Assembly (NCBI RefSeq): GCF_009765775.1
Contig: NZ_LMUU01000270.1
Coordinates: 1,580-63,012 of the forward strand
Source: Beijerinckia sp. L45
GTDB taxonomy: Bacteria; Pseudomonadota; Alphaproteobacteria; Rhizobiales; Beijerinckiaceae
Length of the DNA: 61,433 nt
Reading direction: 5' to 3'
In this document: positions 22,581 through 31,376 of the stretch, piece by piece
Position numbering within the stretch: position 1 is the stretch's first letter
How the letters are laid out: each line of letters opens with the position of its first letter
Translations under genes and position numbers: made by a program
Notes under the pieces: generated by a model
Databases searched by the model: none
What the model was told of the DNA's origin: nothing
What the model saw: only the letters and a program-made list of their open reading frames with translations

Positions 22581-23366
22581 ATGAAGCGGATGCGAGACAA
22601 ACCAATCCAGAAGGCCAGGGCTCCGGCGCAAATCGTCGCGACGGCGGAGGTGGCGGCCGCCGTCCACGCGGATCCCGCCGACAAGACCCCGCCAAAGCCG
22701 CCGAAACGCACCGGCCGCGTCCTGACCAAGAGCGAAATCCAAGACGTGTTTCGCCGCTTCCAGGAGGCCGAGCCGGAACCGAAGGGCGAATTGACCTCGC
22801 TCAACACCTTCACCTTTCTCGTCGCCGTCGTCCTCTCGGCGCAGGCGACGGACGTCGGCGTCAACAAGGCGACGCCTGCCCTGTTCGCCCTCGCCGACAC
22901 GCCGGACAAGATGCTCGCACTGGGCGAGGACCGCGTCCGCGACCTCATCAAGACCATCGGGTTGTTCCGCACCAAGGCGAAGAACGTGATCGCGCTGTCG
23001 CGGCGTCTGGTCGAGGTCTATGGCGGCGAGGTCCCGGACAATCGCGAGGCGCTGGAGACGCTGCCGGGCGTCGGCCGCAAGACCGCCAACGTGCTGCTGA
23101 ACAACGCCTATGGCGTCGCGGTGATCGCGGTGGACACCCACCTGTTCCGCGTCTCCAACCGCATTCCGCTGGCCCGGGGCAAAACGCCGCTGGACATCGA
23201 ACTCGGCCTGGAAAAGGCCGTGCCTGCCGCATTCAAGCAGCATGCGCATCACTGGCTGATTCTGCACGGGCGCTACGTCTGCAAGGCGCGGAAGCCCGCC
23301 TGCGGCCGATGCCTGATCGCCGATCTCTGCCGCTGGCCGGACAAGGACCTCACAGCTTTAGCTTAG
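22581..23366 (+). CDS. nth: Endonuclease III (DNA glycosylase/AP lyase)
   Basis: A 261-residue base-excision repair enzyme. ATG 22581 is chosen because the open frame upstream runs through the divergent gene. A 45-residue basic, Pro/Ala-rich N-terminal extension precedes the catalytic domain. The helix-hairpin-helix LPGVGRKTANVLLNNAYG holds the catalytic Lys, the catalytic Asp is in VDTHLFRVSNR, and the iron-sulfur cluster motif is CKARKPACGRCLIADLC. It removes oxidised pyrimidines. All key residues are present. Confidence 0.95.
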   Translation: MKRMRDKPIQKARAPAQIVATAEVAAAVHADPADKTPPKPPKRTGRVLTKSEIQDVFRRFQEAEPEPKGELTSLNTFTFLVAVVLSAQATDVGVNKATPALFALADTPDKMLALGEDRVRDLIKTIGLFRTKAKNVIALSRRLVEVYGGEVPDNREALETLPGVGRKTANVLLNNAYGVAVIAVDTHLFRVSNRIPLARGKTPLDIELGLEKAVPAAFKQHAHHWLILHGRYVCKARKPACGRCLIADLCRWPDKDLTALA

Positions 23367-23460
23367 CAATTCGAAGATGTCGTCACGCCCGCGTGTTTAT
23401 GAATACTGGAACCACCTCAGCTTGAGCCGGTTAGCCGCTATAATGAATGGAGGCTTAAGT

Positions 23461-23664
23461 ATGGCTGGGAGTGATACACCCAAAACGTCTACGCGCGGAT
23501 TTGCCTCGATGGATGCGGAGAAGCAGCGGGAGATTGCCAGGAAAGGCGGACGTAGCGTTCCGAACGACAAGCGCAGTTTTTCGCAGAACCATCAACTGGC
23601 GTCTGACGCCGGACGCAAGGGCGGTCACTCGTCTCATGGTCGGCGCGACGTCGCAGCGGAATAA
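23461..23664 (+). CDS. KGG-repeat (YciG-like) stress protein, copy 1
   Basis: A 67-residue hydrophilic protein from ATG 23461. It has GFASMDAEKQREIARKGG and a second LASDAGRKGGHSSHG repeat, the KGG motif of general stress proteins such as E. coli YciG. It is probably intrinsically disordered and induced in stress or stationary phase. It points toward a second KGG gene on the other strand, with stops 52 bases apart. A terminator lies just after its stop. Confidence 0.85.
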   Translation: MAGSDTPKTSTRGFASMDAEKQREIARKGGRSVPNDKRSFSQNHQLASDAGRKGGHSSHGRRDVAAE

Positions 23665-23668
23665 ACCA

Positions 23669-23700
23669 AGCGCGGTGACTGACATCGCCGCGCTCTTTTT
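23669..23700 (+). terminator. Terminator between the convergent KGG genes
   Basis: AGCGCGG (23669-23675) pairs with CCGCGCT (23688-23694) around a 12-base loop, followed by CTTTTT to 23700. It serves the rightward KGG gene. Confidence 0.7.
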
Positions 23701-23716
23701 ACTGTATAGACGCCGA

Positions 23717-23998
23717 TCAGGCGTCCGTTTCACTGGCCTTGCGCACCACGCCATGGGAGGCGTGTCCACCCTTTCGGCCAGCCTCCGAAGCCAGAATGTG
23801 GTTTTGCGAGAAGCTCCGCTTGGTCGGGTTGACGCTATGTCCGCCTTTGCGGCCGGCCTCGGCAGCGAGCGACGGGTTCTGCGAAAAGCTCCGCTTTTCG
23901 TTAGGAACGCTCTCGCCACCCTTGCGCGCGATAGCCCTCTGCTTTTCCGGATCCATCGAAGCGAATCCGCGCGTGGACGGCTTTTTCGCAAATTCCAT
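23717..23998 (-). CDS. KGG-repeat (YciG-like) stress protein, copy 2
   Basis: A 93-residue product from ATG 23998 (an in-frame GTG at 24007 is possible; AGGTGA before 23998 favours the ATG). It opens with TRGFASMDPEKQRAIARKGG, very similar to copy 1, and contains three KGG units including two consecutive KRSFSQN...A.EAGRKGGHS modules, one more than its neighbour. It is hydrophilic and Lys/Arg/Ser/Gly-rich. The two convergent copies have probably arisen by inverted duplication followed by gain or loss of a repeat unit. Confidence 0.85.
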   Translation of the reverse strand: MEFAKKPSTRGFASMDPEKQRAIARKGGESVPNEKRSFSQNPSLAAEAGRKGGHSVNPTKRSFSQNHILASEAGRKGGHASHGVVRKASETDA

Positions 23999-24098
23999 TG
24001 CGCTCACCTATTCGTGACAATTCCGCCCCGACTAGAGAACACGCAGAAAAACACATTGGTTCCCGGCCGCAGCGCTGAAGCTGCGGCCCGATCGTCGC

Positions 24099-25400
24099 TC
24101 AGGATGGCAGGCGGTCGCCGCGGGTTTCCAGCGCGAAGGGAATGAGCAGCAGCCCGATCCCGAAGGCGATAGCTGTGAGGGCGACCGGCGTGCCGATCGT
24201 GTGCATCGAAAGGACGAAGGCGCCGAGGGCGAAGTTGACGCCGGCGCCGATGAAACGGCCGACCGAGGTCGCGAAGGCGAAGGCCGTCGCACGCACCCGC
24301 GTTTCGTAGAGCTCCGGCAACCAAAGGCTGAAGACCGCGAAATTGCCGCCGCCGAACCCAAGGAAGAACAAGGTGATGATGAACGGCACCAGCCCGTTCT
24401 CGAGATAGAAGGCCCAGCCGAAGGCGACAGGAATGGTGATCGCCATGATGACGAAATAGATCGCCAGCGTGCGCTTGCGACCGATCGACTCCGCAAGATG
24501 CGGCAGCGTCAGGCAGCCGAGGATCGTCCCGATCGACAGAACGGCGGTGGCGACCGAGACCATCTTCGCCGCCGATGGCGCATCCATCCCGGCCTTCTTC
24601 GCCAGCATGTTGACGGCGGCCGGCTCGTAGACCGCGCCGGCCCAGAGGCCGATGATGGCGATGGTCAGCAGTCCCGACATGACGAGGGTCCGCTTGATGT
24701 AGCGAGCGGAAAAGATCTCGACGATCGGGCTGTTCTCGCGGATCGCACCCTCGATCTTCTTGAAGATCGCCGGCTCCTTCACTTCCATCAGCGTGTAGAG
24801 CGACACGATCACCGGCGCGAGGCCGCAAAGGAACATCGCCCGCCAGCCGTAATGCGCGCCGATGGTGAAGTTCAGGCCGGCAGCGACGAAGAAACCGAAG
24901 TAGTAGCCGGTCTGCAGGTAGCCGGCGCCCATCTTGCGACGATCCTCGGGCCAGGCCTCGGCGACATAGGTGCCGGCCATCGCCCACTCGCCGCCGATGC
25001 CGATGCCGGCAAGAAAGCGGAACAGGCCGAGTTGCCAGACGCTGTCGGCGAAATAGGCGGCGCCGGTGAAGACCGCGTACATCATGATCGTGCCGGCCAG
25101 CACCTTGGTGCGGCCGAACTTGTCGGCGATCGGCCCCCAGATGAAGGAGCAGCCCCAGCCGACGAGGAACACGCCGAACAGGAGCGAGCCATAGGTGCCG
25201 ATGTTGGCGGGCGTCGCCTGGATGCCGGATTTCGGCAGCAATTCGGTCAAGGCGGGAGCGAGAACGAGGGCGTAGATCACCGAATCCATGCCATCGAGCA
25301 TCCAGCCGGCCCAGGCGCTCCAGAAGCCGACGATCTGCTGGCGGTTCAGCTTCGTCCTGGTTTTCGTTTGCCCGCCCGCGAGCCCCTCAGCCAATGCCAT
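24099..25400 (-). CDS. Major facilitator superfamily transporter (SHS/AAHS-like organic acid type)
   Basis: A 433-residue transporter with twelve hydrophobic helices. Signature loops are GPIADKFGRTKVLAG between helices 2 and 3 and LAESIGRKRTLA in the second half. The N-terminal WSAWAGWMLDGMDSVIYALVLAP with DGMD and the GIGIGGEWAMAGTYVAEAWP region are typical of the sialate/lactate and aromatic-acid proton symporter groups. The substrate is probably an organic acid, uncertain. Starts are possible at 25409 and 25400. It stands alone, 98 bases downstream of ugd's stop side. Confidence 0.85.
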   Translation of the reverse strand: MALAEGLAGGQTKTRTKLNRQQIVGFWSAWAGWMLDGMDSVIYALVLAPALTELLPKSGIQATPANIGTYGSLLFGVFLVGWGCSFIWGPIADKFGRTKVLAGTIMMYAVFTGAAYFADSVWQLGLFRFLAGIGIGGEWAMAGTYVAEAWPEDRRKMGAGYLQTGYYFGFFVAAGLNFTIGAHYGWRAMFLCGLAPVIVSLYTLMEVKEPAIFKKIEGAIRENSPIVEIFSARYIKRTLVMSGLLTIAIIGLWAGAVYEPAAVNMLAKKAGMDAPSAAKMVSVATAVLSIGTILGCLTLPHLAESIGRKRTLAIYFVIMAITIPVAFGWAFYLENGLVPFIITLFFLGFGGGNFAVFSLWLPELYETRVRATAFAFATSVGRFIGAGVNFALGAFVLSMHTIGTPVALTAIAFGIGLLLIPFALETRGDRLPS

Positions 25401-25507
25401 CGTCCCCACCCCGTATCAGCCAGCTTCGCCGGACCATTTCCCGTGGCCCTAGCATGACGTACGGAAGGTGGGAAGCCAACGACATGGCTTCGGCCGTTCG
25501 GCAGGGT

Positions 25508-26842
25508 CTAAACCAGCGCGGCGACGGGCGTTTCGCGGACTGGCCGCCCGATGCTGGCGTAGGTCAGGCCGTATCGGGTGACCTCTTCCGGCAGGTAGAT
25601 GTTGCGTAGATCGACCAGCACCGGGCTGGCGAGCAGGGTCTTGATGCGGCGGAGGTCGAGGGCCCGGAACTCGTCCCACTCGGTGACGATGGCGACGGCG
25701 TCGGCCCCGGTCACGCATTCATAGGCGTTGGCGGCGAAGGTCATGCCGGGCAGCAGGGGTTTCGCCTGCGCCATGCCTTCTGGGTCATAGCCGCGGACGA
25801 TCGCGCCGGCATCCTGCAGCGCGGTGACGATGGCGAGCGAGGGCGCTTCGCGCATGTCGTCGGTGTTGGGCTTGAAGGTCAGGCCCAGAATGGCGATCGT
25901 CTTGCCGCGCACCGACCCGCCGCAGGCCGCGATGATTTTCCGCCCCATCGCCCGCTTGCGCTGGTCGTTGACGCTGACCACGGTTTCGACGATGCGCAAC
26001 GGCGCGCCGTGATCCTGCCCGGTCTTGACCAGGGCCAGCGTGTCCTTGGGGAAGCACGAGCCGCCGTAGCCCGGGCCGGCGTGCAGAAACTTGGCCCCGA
26101 TTCGCTTGTCGAGGCCGATACCGCGCGCGACCTCCTGGACATTGGCGCCGGTCGCCTCGCAGAGGTCGGCGATCTCGTTGATGAAGGTGATCTTGACCGC
26201 CAAAAATGCGTTGGCGGCATATTTGATGAGTTCGGAGGTGCGGCGCGAAACGTAGACCATCGGCAGGCTGTTCAGCGACAGCGGCCGATAGATCGCCGCC
26301 ATCACCATCTTGGCCCGCTCGCTCTCGGCGCCCACCACCACGCGGTCGGGGCGCTTGAAGTCCTCGATCGCCGCGCCCTCGCGTAAAAACTCGGGGTTGG
26401 AGACGACGTCGATGGTCACGTCCCGGCGAACCTCGCGGACGATGCGCTCGACCTCGTCGCCGGTGCCGACCGGCACGGTCGATTTGGTGATGACGACCAG
26501 CGGCCCGGTGGCGGCGCGGGCGACCTCGGCGGCGGCGGCATAGACGTAGGAGAGATCGGCATGGCCATCGCCATGGCGCGACGGCGTGCCCACCGCGATG
26601 AACACGGCTTCGGCATCGGCGATGGACGTCGGCAGATCCGTGGAGAAGCTGAGGCGCGCCTCACGGACATTCTTGTCGACCATCTCCTTCAGGCCCGGTT
26701 CGAAGATCGGCATGATCCCGGCCTTCAAGGCGGCAATCTTGCCTTCATCCAGGTCCACGCAGGTCACGGTGTGGCCGAAGTCCGAAAAGCAGGCGCCGGA
26801 GACAAGCCCGACATACCCACTGCCAATCATCGCTATGCGCAA
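25508..26842 (-). CDS. ugd: UDP-glucose 6-dehydrogenase
   Basis: A 444-residue enzyme that oxidises UDP-glucose twice with NAD to UDP-glucuronate for surface polysaccharides. The family start LRIAMIGSGYVGLVSG falls at TTG 26842, with GGAG nine bases before; ATG 26830 would cut into the first beta-strand. The NAD loop is GSGYVGLVSGACF, and the catalytic cysteine is in GPGYGGSCFPKDT near residue 260. It is divergent from an acyltransferase gene that may act on the same class of surface sugar. Confidence 0.93.
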   Translation of the reverse strand: MRIAMIGSGYVGLVSGACFSDFGHTVTCVDLDEGKIAALKAGIMPIFEPGLKEMVDKNVREARLSFSTDLPTSIADAEAVFIAVGTPSRHGDGHADLSYVYAAAAEVARAATGPLVVITKSTVPVGTGDEVERIVREVRRDVTIDVVSNPEFLREGAAIEDFKRPDRVVVGAESERAKMVMAAIYRPLSLNSLPMVYVSRRTSELIKYAANAFLAVKITFINEIADLCEATGANVQEVARGIGLDKRIGAKFLHAGPGYGGSCFPKDTLALVKTGQDHGAPLRIVETVVSVNDQRKRAMGRKIIAACGGSVRGKTIAILGLTFKPNTDDMREAPSLAIVTALQDAGAIVRGYDPEGMAQAKPLLPGMTFAANAYECVTGADAVAIVTEWDEFRALDLRRIKTLLASPVLVDLRNIYLPEEVTRYGLTYASIGRPVRETPVAALV

Positions 26843-27021
26843 AAGCGTAAACTCCACATCCGGTTGGGCGGTGCGCCACGGGTGTTCGCTGTTCGCAAGC
26901 GTGCTACCCGAGTTCGCGCGCGAGATAAAGCACGGGCGTACCGTCCGTCTCGTGACACTCGCCTCGGCATTAGCGAAATCTGCACGGTTTTCGTGTCGAT
27001 TGTGGCGGTGGAGCACCGCCA

Positions 27022-28134
27022 ATGGCCCAGATTCGATCGATCCAGGCTTTGCGCGCCGGCGCTGCCCTCCTTGTCACGCTGGGGCACCTCGAGCATGAGG
27101 CGGCCTCGCTGCCGTCTGCCTCGGCGAGCGGTTTCGCGCCGATCCTCGTCGACCTGACCGGCGCCGGTGTCGATCTGTTCTTCGTGATCTCCGGCTTCGT
27201 CATGGTCTATGCGTCGCACGACCTGTTCGCGCGGCCCCAGGCCGCGCGGCTGTTCCTGACCCGGCGGATCGCCCGCATCGTGCCGATCTACTGGCTGGTG
27301 ACGAGCCTGTTTCTCGTCGTAATGGCCGGCTCTCACGTCCTGTCGAGCGCGGCGCCGACGTTCGGCGAGATCGTGAAATCCTACCTCTTCATTCCCTATC
27401 TGCCGCAGGGCGGCGACATGATGCAGCCGGTCTACAAGCTCGGCTGGACCTTGAATTACGAGATGTTCTTCTACGTCGTCTTCACCGGCACGCTGGTTCT
27501 GCCGCAGCGCGCCGCCGTCGCGGCGATCGCGGCGGCGTTTTCCGCTCTCGTCGCGCTGGGACTCTGGCTGGCCCCGGCGCCTGGGGTGCTCGCCTTCTGG
27601 AGCCACCCGATCGTCCTCGAGTTCGTCCTCGGCGCCGTGGTCGCGCTCGCCTACCGGGACGGACTGAGGTTCCCGCCCGTCGCGGCGGGCGGCCTGCTGC
27701 TCGCCGGTCTCTGCGGGTTCGCGGCAACGACCCTTCTCGGCCTCGACGCCCATGGCCTCTTGAGACCGCTGCTCTGGGGCTTGCCGGCGGCGCTGATCTT
27801 CGTCGGGTCGGTGCTGAGCCTGGCGCGACTGCCGTCGTGGCCCGTCGTCGGCTGGCTCGTCGGCCTCGGCGATGCGTCCTATGCGATCTACCTGCTGCAC
27901 CCGCTCATCGTCCGGGGCCTGCGAGTCGGATTCGACAAGACACACGCCAGCGACGTGCTGTCGCCGTGGGTCTTCATCGCGCTCGGCCTGACGCTCGTGG
28001 TGCCGCTCGCGATGATCGTCCACCGCGGAATCGAGCGGCCGCTGACCCGCCGCCTGTCCAGGCTGTTCGGGGTCCGCCCGACCCATTTGGAAGCCCCGCC
28101 GCGGCTGCTCGATGCCGATGCAACCGCAAGGTAA
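27022..28134 (+). CDS. Acyltransferase family 3 membrane protein (exopolysaccharide O-acetyltransferase-like)
   Basis: A 370-residue inner membrane protein with about ten helices. The N-terminus IRSIQALRAGAALLVTLGHLEHE contains the family's R-x(10)-H catalytic area, followed by GAGVDLFFVISGFVM and FLTRRIARIVPIYW, both standard. The end carries YAIYLLHP and a late IERPLTRRL. Family members acetylate or otherwise acylate sugars of exopolysaccharides or lipids. Ugd next door, on the opposite strand, supports a role in surface polysaccharide. No glycosyltransferases are in the window. Confidence 0.88.
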   Translation: MAQIRSIQALRAGAALLVTLGHLEHEAASLPSASASGFAPILVDLTGAGVDLFFVISGFVMVYASHDLFARPQAARLFLTRRIARIVPIYWLVTSLFLVVMAGSHVLSSAAPTFGEIVKSYLFIPYLPQGGDMMQPVYKLGWTLNYEMFFYVVFTGTLVLPQRAAVAAIAAAFSALVALGLWLAPAPGVLAFWSHPIVLEFVLGAVVALAYRDGLRFPPVAAGGLLLAGLCGFAATTLLGLDAHGLLRPLLWGLPAALIFVGSVLSLARLPSWPVVGWLVGLGDASYAIYLLHPLIVRGLRVGFDKTHASDVLSPWVFIALGLTLVVPLAMIVHRGIERPLTRRLSRLFGVRPTHLEAPPRLLDADATAR

Positions 28135-28263
28135 GGCGACCTGTCAGGCCGCATAAACCTTAACGCCAGACTTGGTTTTACAAGACCAGGCCCTCGTGCA
28201 ATTAAAACGATACTGGTGAAGCGTCGTCACGCTTGCCTCAAATATTTAATTGCGGAGACTTTC

Positions 28264-28923
28264 ATGCGTCGCGTTGCTGTCGTCTGCGCGTTCGTCGCGC
28301 CCCTGGCGCTCGCTCTGCCGGCCCAGGCGACGGTCGCCGTGGCGATCGACCTCAGCCATCAGACGATGCATGTGACGTCGTCGACCGGCACCTACGACTG
28401 GCCGATTTCCAGCGGTCGTTCGGGCTTTTCGACACCCGGCGGCAGCTATGCGCCCACGCATCTCGAAGCCATGCATTATTCCCACAAGTATCATATGTCG
28501 CCGATGCCGCATGCCATCTTCTTCCGTGGCGGCTATGCGATCCACGGGACCTATGCCAGCAGCTCGTTGGGCTCGCCCGCGTCGCACGGCTGCGTCCGTC
28601 TCTCGCCCGGCAATGCGGCGCACCTCTACGCGATGGTCAAGGCCGAGGGCGCGCAGATCGCCATCAGCGGGACGCCGCCGCAGGGCGCCACGCGCTACGC
28701 CGCGCGCCCGCGGCACCTCGCGCGATCCGAAGCGGTGAGTGAACCGAACTACGGCTACGATCAGGACGCGGACGAAGCGCCTATCCGGCGCGCCCGGGAT
28801 CCAAACCCCTACGCCGCCTATGGCTATTGTTACGTGGGAACGACGGAGGGTCACAGGGTCTACCAGGCGGCTCCAGGCTACGGATATGCGCCCGCAGCGG
28901 CGGGCCTCGGCTTCCCGGACTGA
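28264..28923 (+). CDS. L,D-transpeptidase (YkuD domain), paralogue 1
   Basis: A 219-residue exported protein. ATG 28264 gives a signal peptide ending LPAQA. The YkuD domain spans about residues 20-140: AIDLSHQTMHV, the catalytic AIHGTYASSS ... SPASHGCVRLS with His, Cys and Arg of HxxxSHGCxR all present. These enzymes form 3-3 cross-links in peptidoglycan or attach proteins to it. The last 75 residues are a Tyr/Pro/Gly-rich tail not found in its neighbour. A close paralogue starts 152 bases later. Confidence 0.9.
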   Translation: MRRVAVVCAFVAPLALALPAQATVAVAIDLSHQTMHVTSSTGTYDWPISSGRSGFSTPGGSYAPTHLEAMHYSHKYHMSPMPHAIFFRGGYAIHGTYASSSLGSPASHGCVRLSPGNAAHLYAMVKAEGAQIAISGTPPQGATRYAARPRHLARSEAVSEPNYGYDQDADEAPIRRARDPNPYAAYGYCYVGTTEGHRVYQAAPGYGYAPAAAGLGFPD

Positions 28924-29075
28924 GTCCGTCGGCTTGAATCCACTCTGTGGCACGAAGGCCGCGCGCGCCTGCAAAGTGCCACCCGCGCGCGCTTTCCTGT
29001 TTACCGACTCGCCGCGCGATGAGAGGGCTAGAGGGATTTCAAACCAAGGCCGCTTCGGCCCGGGAGTTTTTTTTC

Positions 29076-29573
29076 ATGCGCGCGACAATGCCCATTCTTG
29101 CTACTCTGGCGACCCTTTTCGCAGGCTCGGCGGCCCACGCCACCGTGACCGTCGCGATCGATCTTTCGACGCAGCACATGCACGTGCAGTCGGCCGAGCA
29201 CACCTACGACTGGCCGGTTTCGACCGCGCGTGAAGGCTACGTGACGCCGCCCGGCACCTACGCGCCGACCAACATGGTAGTGAACTACCATTCCAAGAAA
29301 TACGACAATGCGCCGATGCCGCATGCCATCTTCTTCTACTACGGCTATGCGATCCACGGCACCAACGAGGCGAAGAACCTCGGCAAGCCGGCGTCCCACG
29401 GCTGCATCCGTCTCTCGACAGCCAACGCCACCACCCTGTTCAACCTGGTGAAGGCCGAAGGCGCCGCGATCACGATCTCGGGCACGCCGCCCGGCCAGGC
29501 GCCGTATGGCGCCGTCGCGCAGAACGATCCGAACGCCAAGAAGGGCTTCTTCCAGTCGATCTTCGGCATGTAG
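29076..29573 (+). CDS. L,D-transpeptidase (YkuD domain), paralogue 2
   Basis: A 165-residue exported protein. ATG 29076 is used because upstream residues in frame are not signal-like, and MRATMPILATLATLFAG gives a signal peptide ending AHA. The domain matches paralogue 1 closely: TYDWPVSTAREGYVTPPGTYAP, MPHAIFFYYGYAIHGT and KPASHGCIRLS, with the catalytic Cys and His in place. It lacks the Tyr-rich tail. The pair should have distinct timing or substrates; no LysM domain is present in either. Confidence 0.9.
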   Translation: MRATMPILATLATLFAGSAAHATVTVAIDLSTQHMHVQSAEHTYDWPVSTAREGYVTPPGTYAPTNMVVNYHSKKYDNAPMPHAIFFYYGYAIHGTNEAKNLGKPASHGCIRLSTANATTLFNLVKAEGAAITISGTPPGQAPYGAVAQNDPNAKKGFFQSIFGM

Positions 29574-29688
29574 AGGCAGACGGCGGGGTCGTCACCCAGG
29601 TGACGGCTCGCCATATCGGTCTCGTAATACAATCAGGATGAGCCGCCCATCAGCGGCGCGGCTCTCCCCCAGGCAGAATGGACGAGCG

Positions 29689-30036
29689 ATGCTCCCGAAC
29701 GCGCTTAAAACTCTCATGACGGCCGCCGCTCTCGGTTTGGCCGTATCCGTCGCGCCGGTGAGCGCGGCCGATCTCGGCAGCTACGTCCGGCCGCCGGTCG
29801 CGACCTATGGCGTCGCCTGCGAGGGACCCGAGGTTCAGACCTTCCCGAGCGTGTACCTCGGCCATTTCGCCGGTGGCGCGTCGCAATACTCCGGCCCCGG
29901 CGGCAGCATCTTCCTCGACTGGCGCGACGAAAAACTCTGCTTCCCCAGCCGGCGGACCTGCAACCGCTGGGTCTCCAGCATGCGTCGCGATTTCCATCAT
30001 CCCGAAGGCGATTACACCTGCCTGACGATCCGCTGA
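29689..30036 (+). CDS. Exported cysteine-containing protein of unknown function
   Basis: A 115-residue product from ATG 29689, preceded by GGACGAGCG. The signal peptide ends APVSAA. The mature part has four cysteines (CEGPEVQ, KLCFPS, RTCNRW, YTCLT), fitting two disulfides in the periplasm, and a basic/aromatic C-terminus. I do not recognise the family. It is followed after 3 bases by a TerB-family gene and then an SDR gene, so the three form a tight operon. Confidence 0.75.
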   Translation: MLPNALKTLMTAAALGLAVSVAPVSAADLGSYVRPPVATYGVACEGPEVQTFPSVYLGHFAGGASQYSGPGGSIFLDWRDEKLCFPSRRTCNRWVSSMRRDFHHPEGDYTCLTIR

Positions 30037-30039
30037 GCC

Positions 30040-30555
30040 ATGTCGATCTTCGACAGCCTGCGCAATTTCATTGCCGACACGACCGGCCGCACCGCGACCG
30101 CAGCGGCCTTCGAGGATGGCGATTACCGCCTCGCCACCGTCGCCCTTCTCGTCCATGTCGCCAATGTCGACGGCATGGTCGATCCGCTCGAGCGACAGCG
30201 CCTGCGCGAGATCATCGAAGCGCGCTTCGGCCTCGATGCGGCCACCACGACCCAGCTGATCGAAGCCGCCGAGCAGAGCGACCGCGAGGCCGTCGACTTC
30301 TTCCACTTCACCACCGTGCTCAAGCGCGAACTCGATGATGACGGTCGTCATAAGATCATCGAGATGATGTGGGACGTCGTGTTCGCCGACGGCACCGTCA
30401 CCGAGTTCGAGGAAAACGTCGTCTGGCGGGTCGCCGAGCTTCTCGGGGTCTCCACGCGCGATCGCGTGATGCTGCGCCAGAAGGTCGCCGAGGAACCACG
30501 CCCCGAGGCCGCCGTCGACGGACCGTGGTCGTCGCCTGCGTCTAGCAAAGCCTAG
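30040..30555 (+). CDS. TerB-family tellurite resistance-like protein
   Basis: A 171-residue cytosolic helical protein. The TerB-like domain (about residues 25-145) shows repeated helix pairs with acidic loops: VALLVHVANVDGMVDPLERQ and the parallel MMWDVVFADGTVTEFEENV, each a D-G-x-V-x-x-x-E turn that may bind metal. TerB-like proteins occur in tellurite/stress systems but mostly have unknown roles; no other ter genes are here, so tellurite resistance is not implied. It is the middle gene of a three-gene operon. Confidence 0.85.
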   Translation: MSIFDSLRNFIADTTGRTATAAAFEDGDYRLATVALLVHVANVDGMVDPLERQRLREIIEARFGLDAATTTQLIEAAEQSDREAVDFFHFTTVLKRELDDDGRHKIIEMMWDVVFADGTVTEFEENVVWRVAELLGVSTRDRVMLRQKVAEEPRPEAAVDGPWSSPASSKA

Positions 30556-30559
30556 CATC

Positions 30560-31348
30560 ATGCGCACTGTGGCGCTGATCACCGGCGCCTCGGGCGGCAT
30601 CGGCGCGGATCTCGCCCGCGTCTTCGCCCGGCATGGGCATGACCTCGCGCTGGTCGCCCGCAGCCGGGACAAGCTCGAGGCGCTGGCCGACGCGATCGCC
30701 GCCTCGGGACGCCCACGTCCGATCGTCATCGCGCTCGACCTCGCCGAAGCCGGCGCCGCCGAGCGGGTCGCAGCGGCTCTATCCGCAGCGGGCGCGACGG
30801 TCGCCATTCTCGTCAACAATGCCGGCTTCGGCCTGCTCGGCGGTGCGGCGACACTCGACGCGCGGGACCAGCTCGGCATCGTCGACCTCAACGTCCGCTC
30901 GCTTCTGGACCTCACCTTGCGGTTCTTGCCGGAGATCACCGCGGCCCGAGGCAAGATCCTCAACGTCGGCTCGATCGTGAGCTTTTTCGCCGGACCCGGC
31001 ATGGCGGTCTATTACGCGTCGAAGGCCTTCGTCAGCTCGTTCTCCCGCGCCTTGACCGAGGAGCTGAGGCCGGCCGGCGTCACCGTCACCGTGCTGCATC
31101 CGGGCATGACGGCCACGGGGTTCCAGGGGCGCGCGGGCTTCGACAATGCGAAGGCGATGGGCATGGTGCCCGGCGCCACCGCGCTTTCGGTTGCGGAGGC
31201 CGGCTATCACGCCCTGATGGCGGGCCGGCGCAGCGTGGTGCCGGGCCTCGGCAACAAGCTCGGGACCCTCATCATGCCGCTGATCCCCGACGCATTGCTC
31301 CTGCCGCTGGTCCGGCGCTTTCAGGAGAGCCGGCTGCGCGCCAGCTGA
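30560..31348 (+). CDS. Short-chain dehydrogenase/reductase
   Basis: A 262-residue SDR enzyme starting 4 bases after the TerB stop. The cofactor loop TGASGGIG (residues 9-16), NNAGFG near 88, and YYASKAF near 151 with the catalytic Tyr and Lys are present, as is a serine in LNVGSIVSF. The HPGMTATGFQ segment is typical of SDRs acting on keto-lipids or similar. An Arg after the second strand (LVARSRDK) favours NADP. Substrate unknown. Confidence 0.9.
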   Translation: MRTVALITGASGGIGADLARVFARHGHDLALVARSRDKLEALADAIAASGRPRPIVIALDLAEAGAAERVAAALSAAGATVAILVNNAGFGLLGGAATLDARDQLGIVDLNVRSLLDLTLRFLPEITAARGKILNVGSIVSFFAGPGMAVYYASKAFVSSFSRALTEELRPAGVTVTVLHPGMTATGFQGRAGFDNAKAMGMVPGATALSVAEAGYHALMAGRRSVVPGLGNKLGTLIMPLIPDALLLPLVRRFQESRLRAS

Positions 31349-31376
31349 CCGTCGGATGTCACGCGAGCGGGCAGGC

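Noticed and set aside
24201-25457. Rightward 418-codon frame across the MFS transporter gene
   Set aside because: Shadow frame; composition is Arg/Asp/Glu-rich and not protein-like.
30040-30555. Tellurite resistance system
   Set aside because: Only a TerB-like domain is present; terC, terD and other ter genes are missing.
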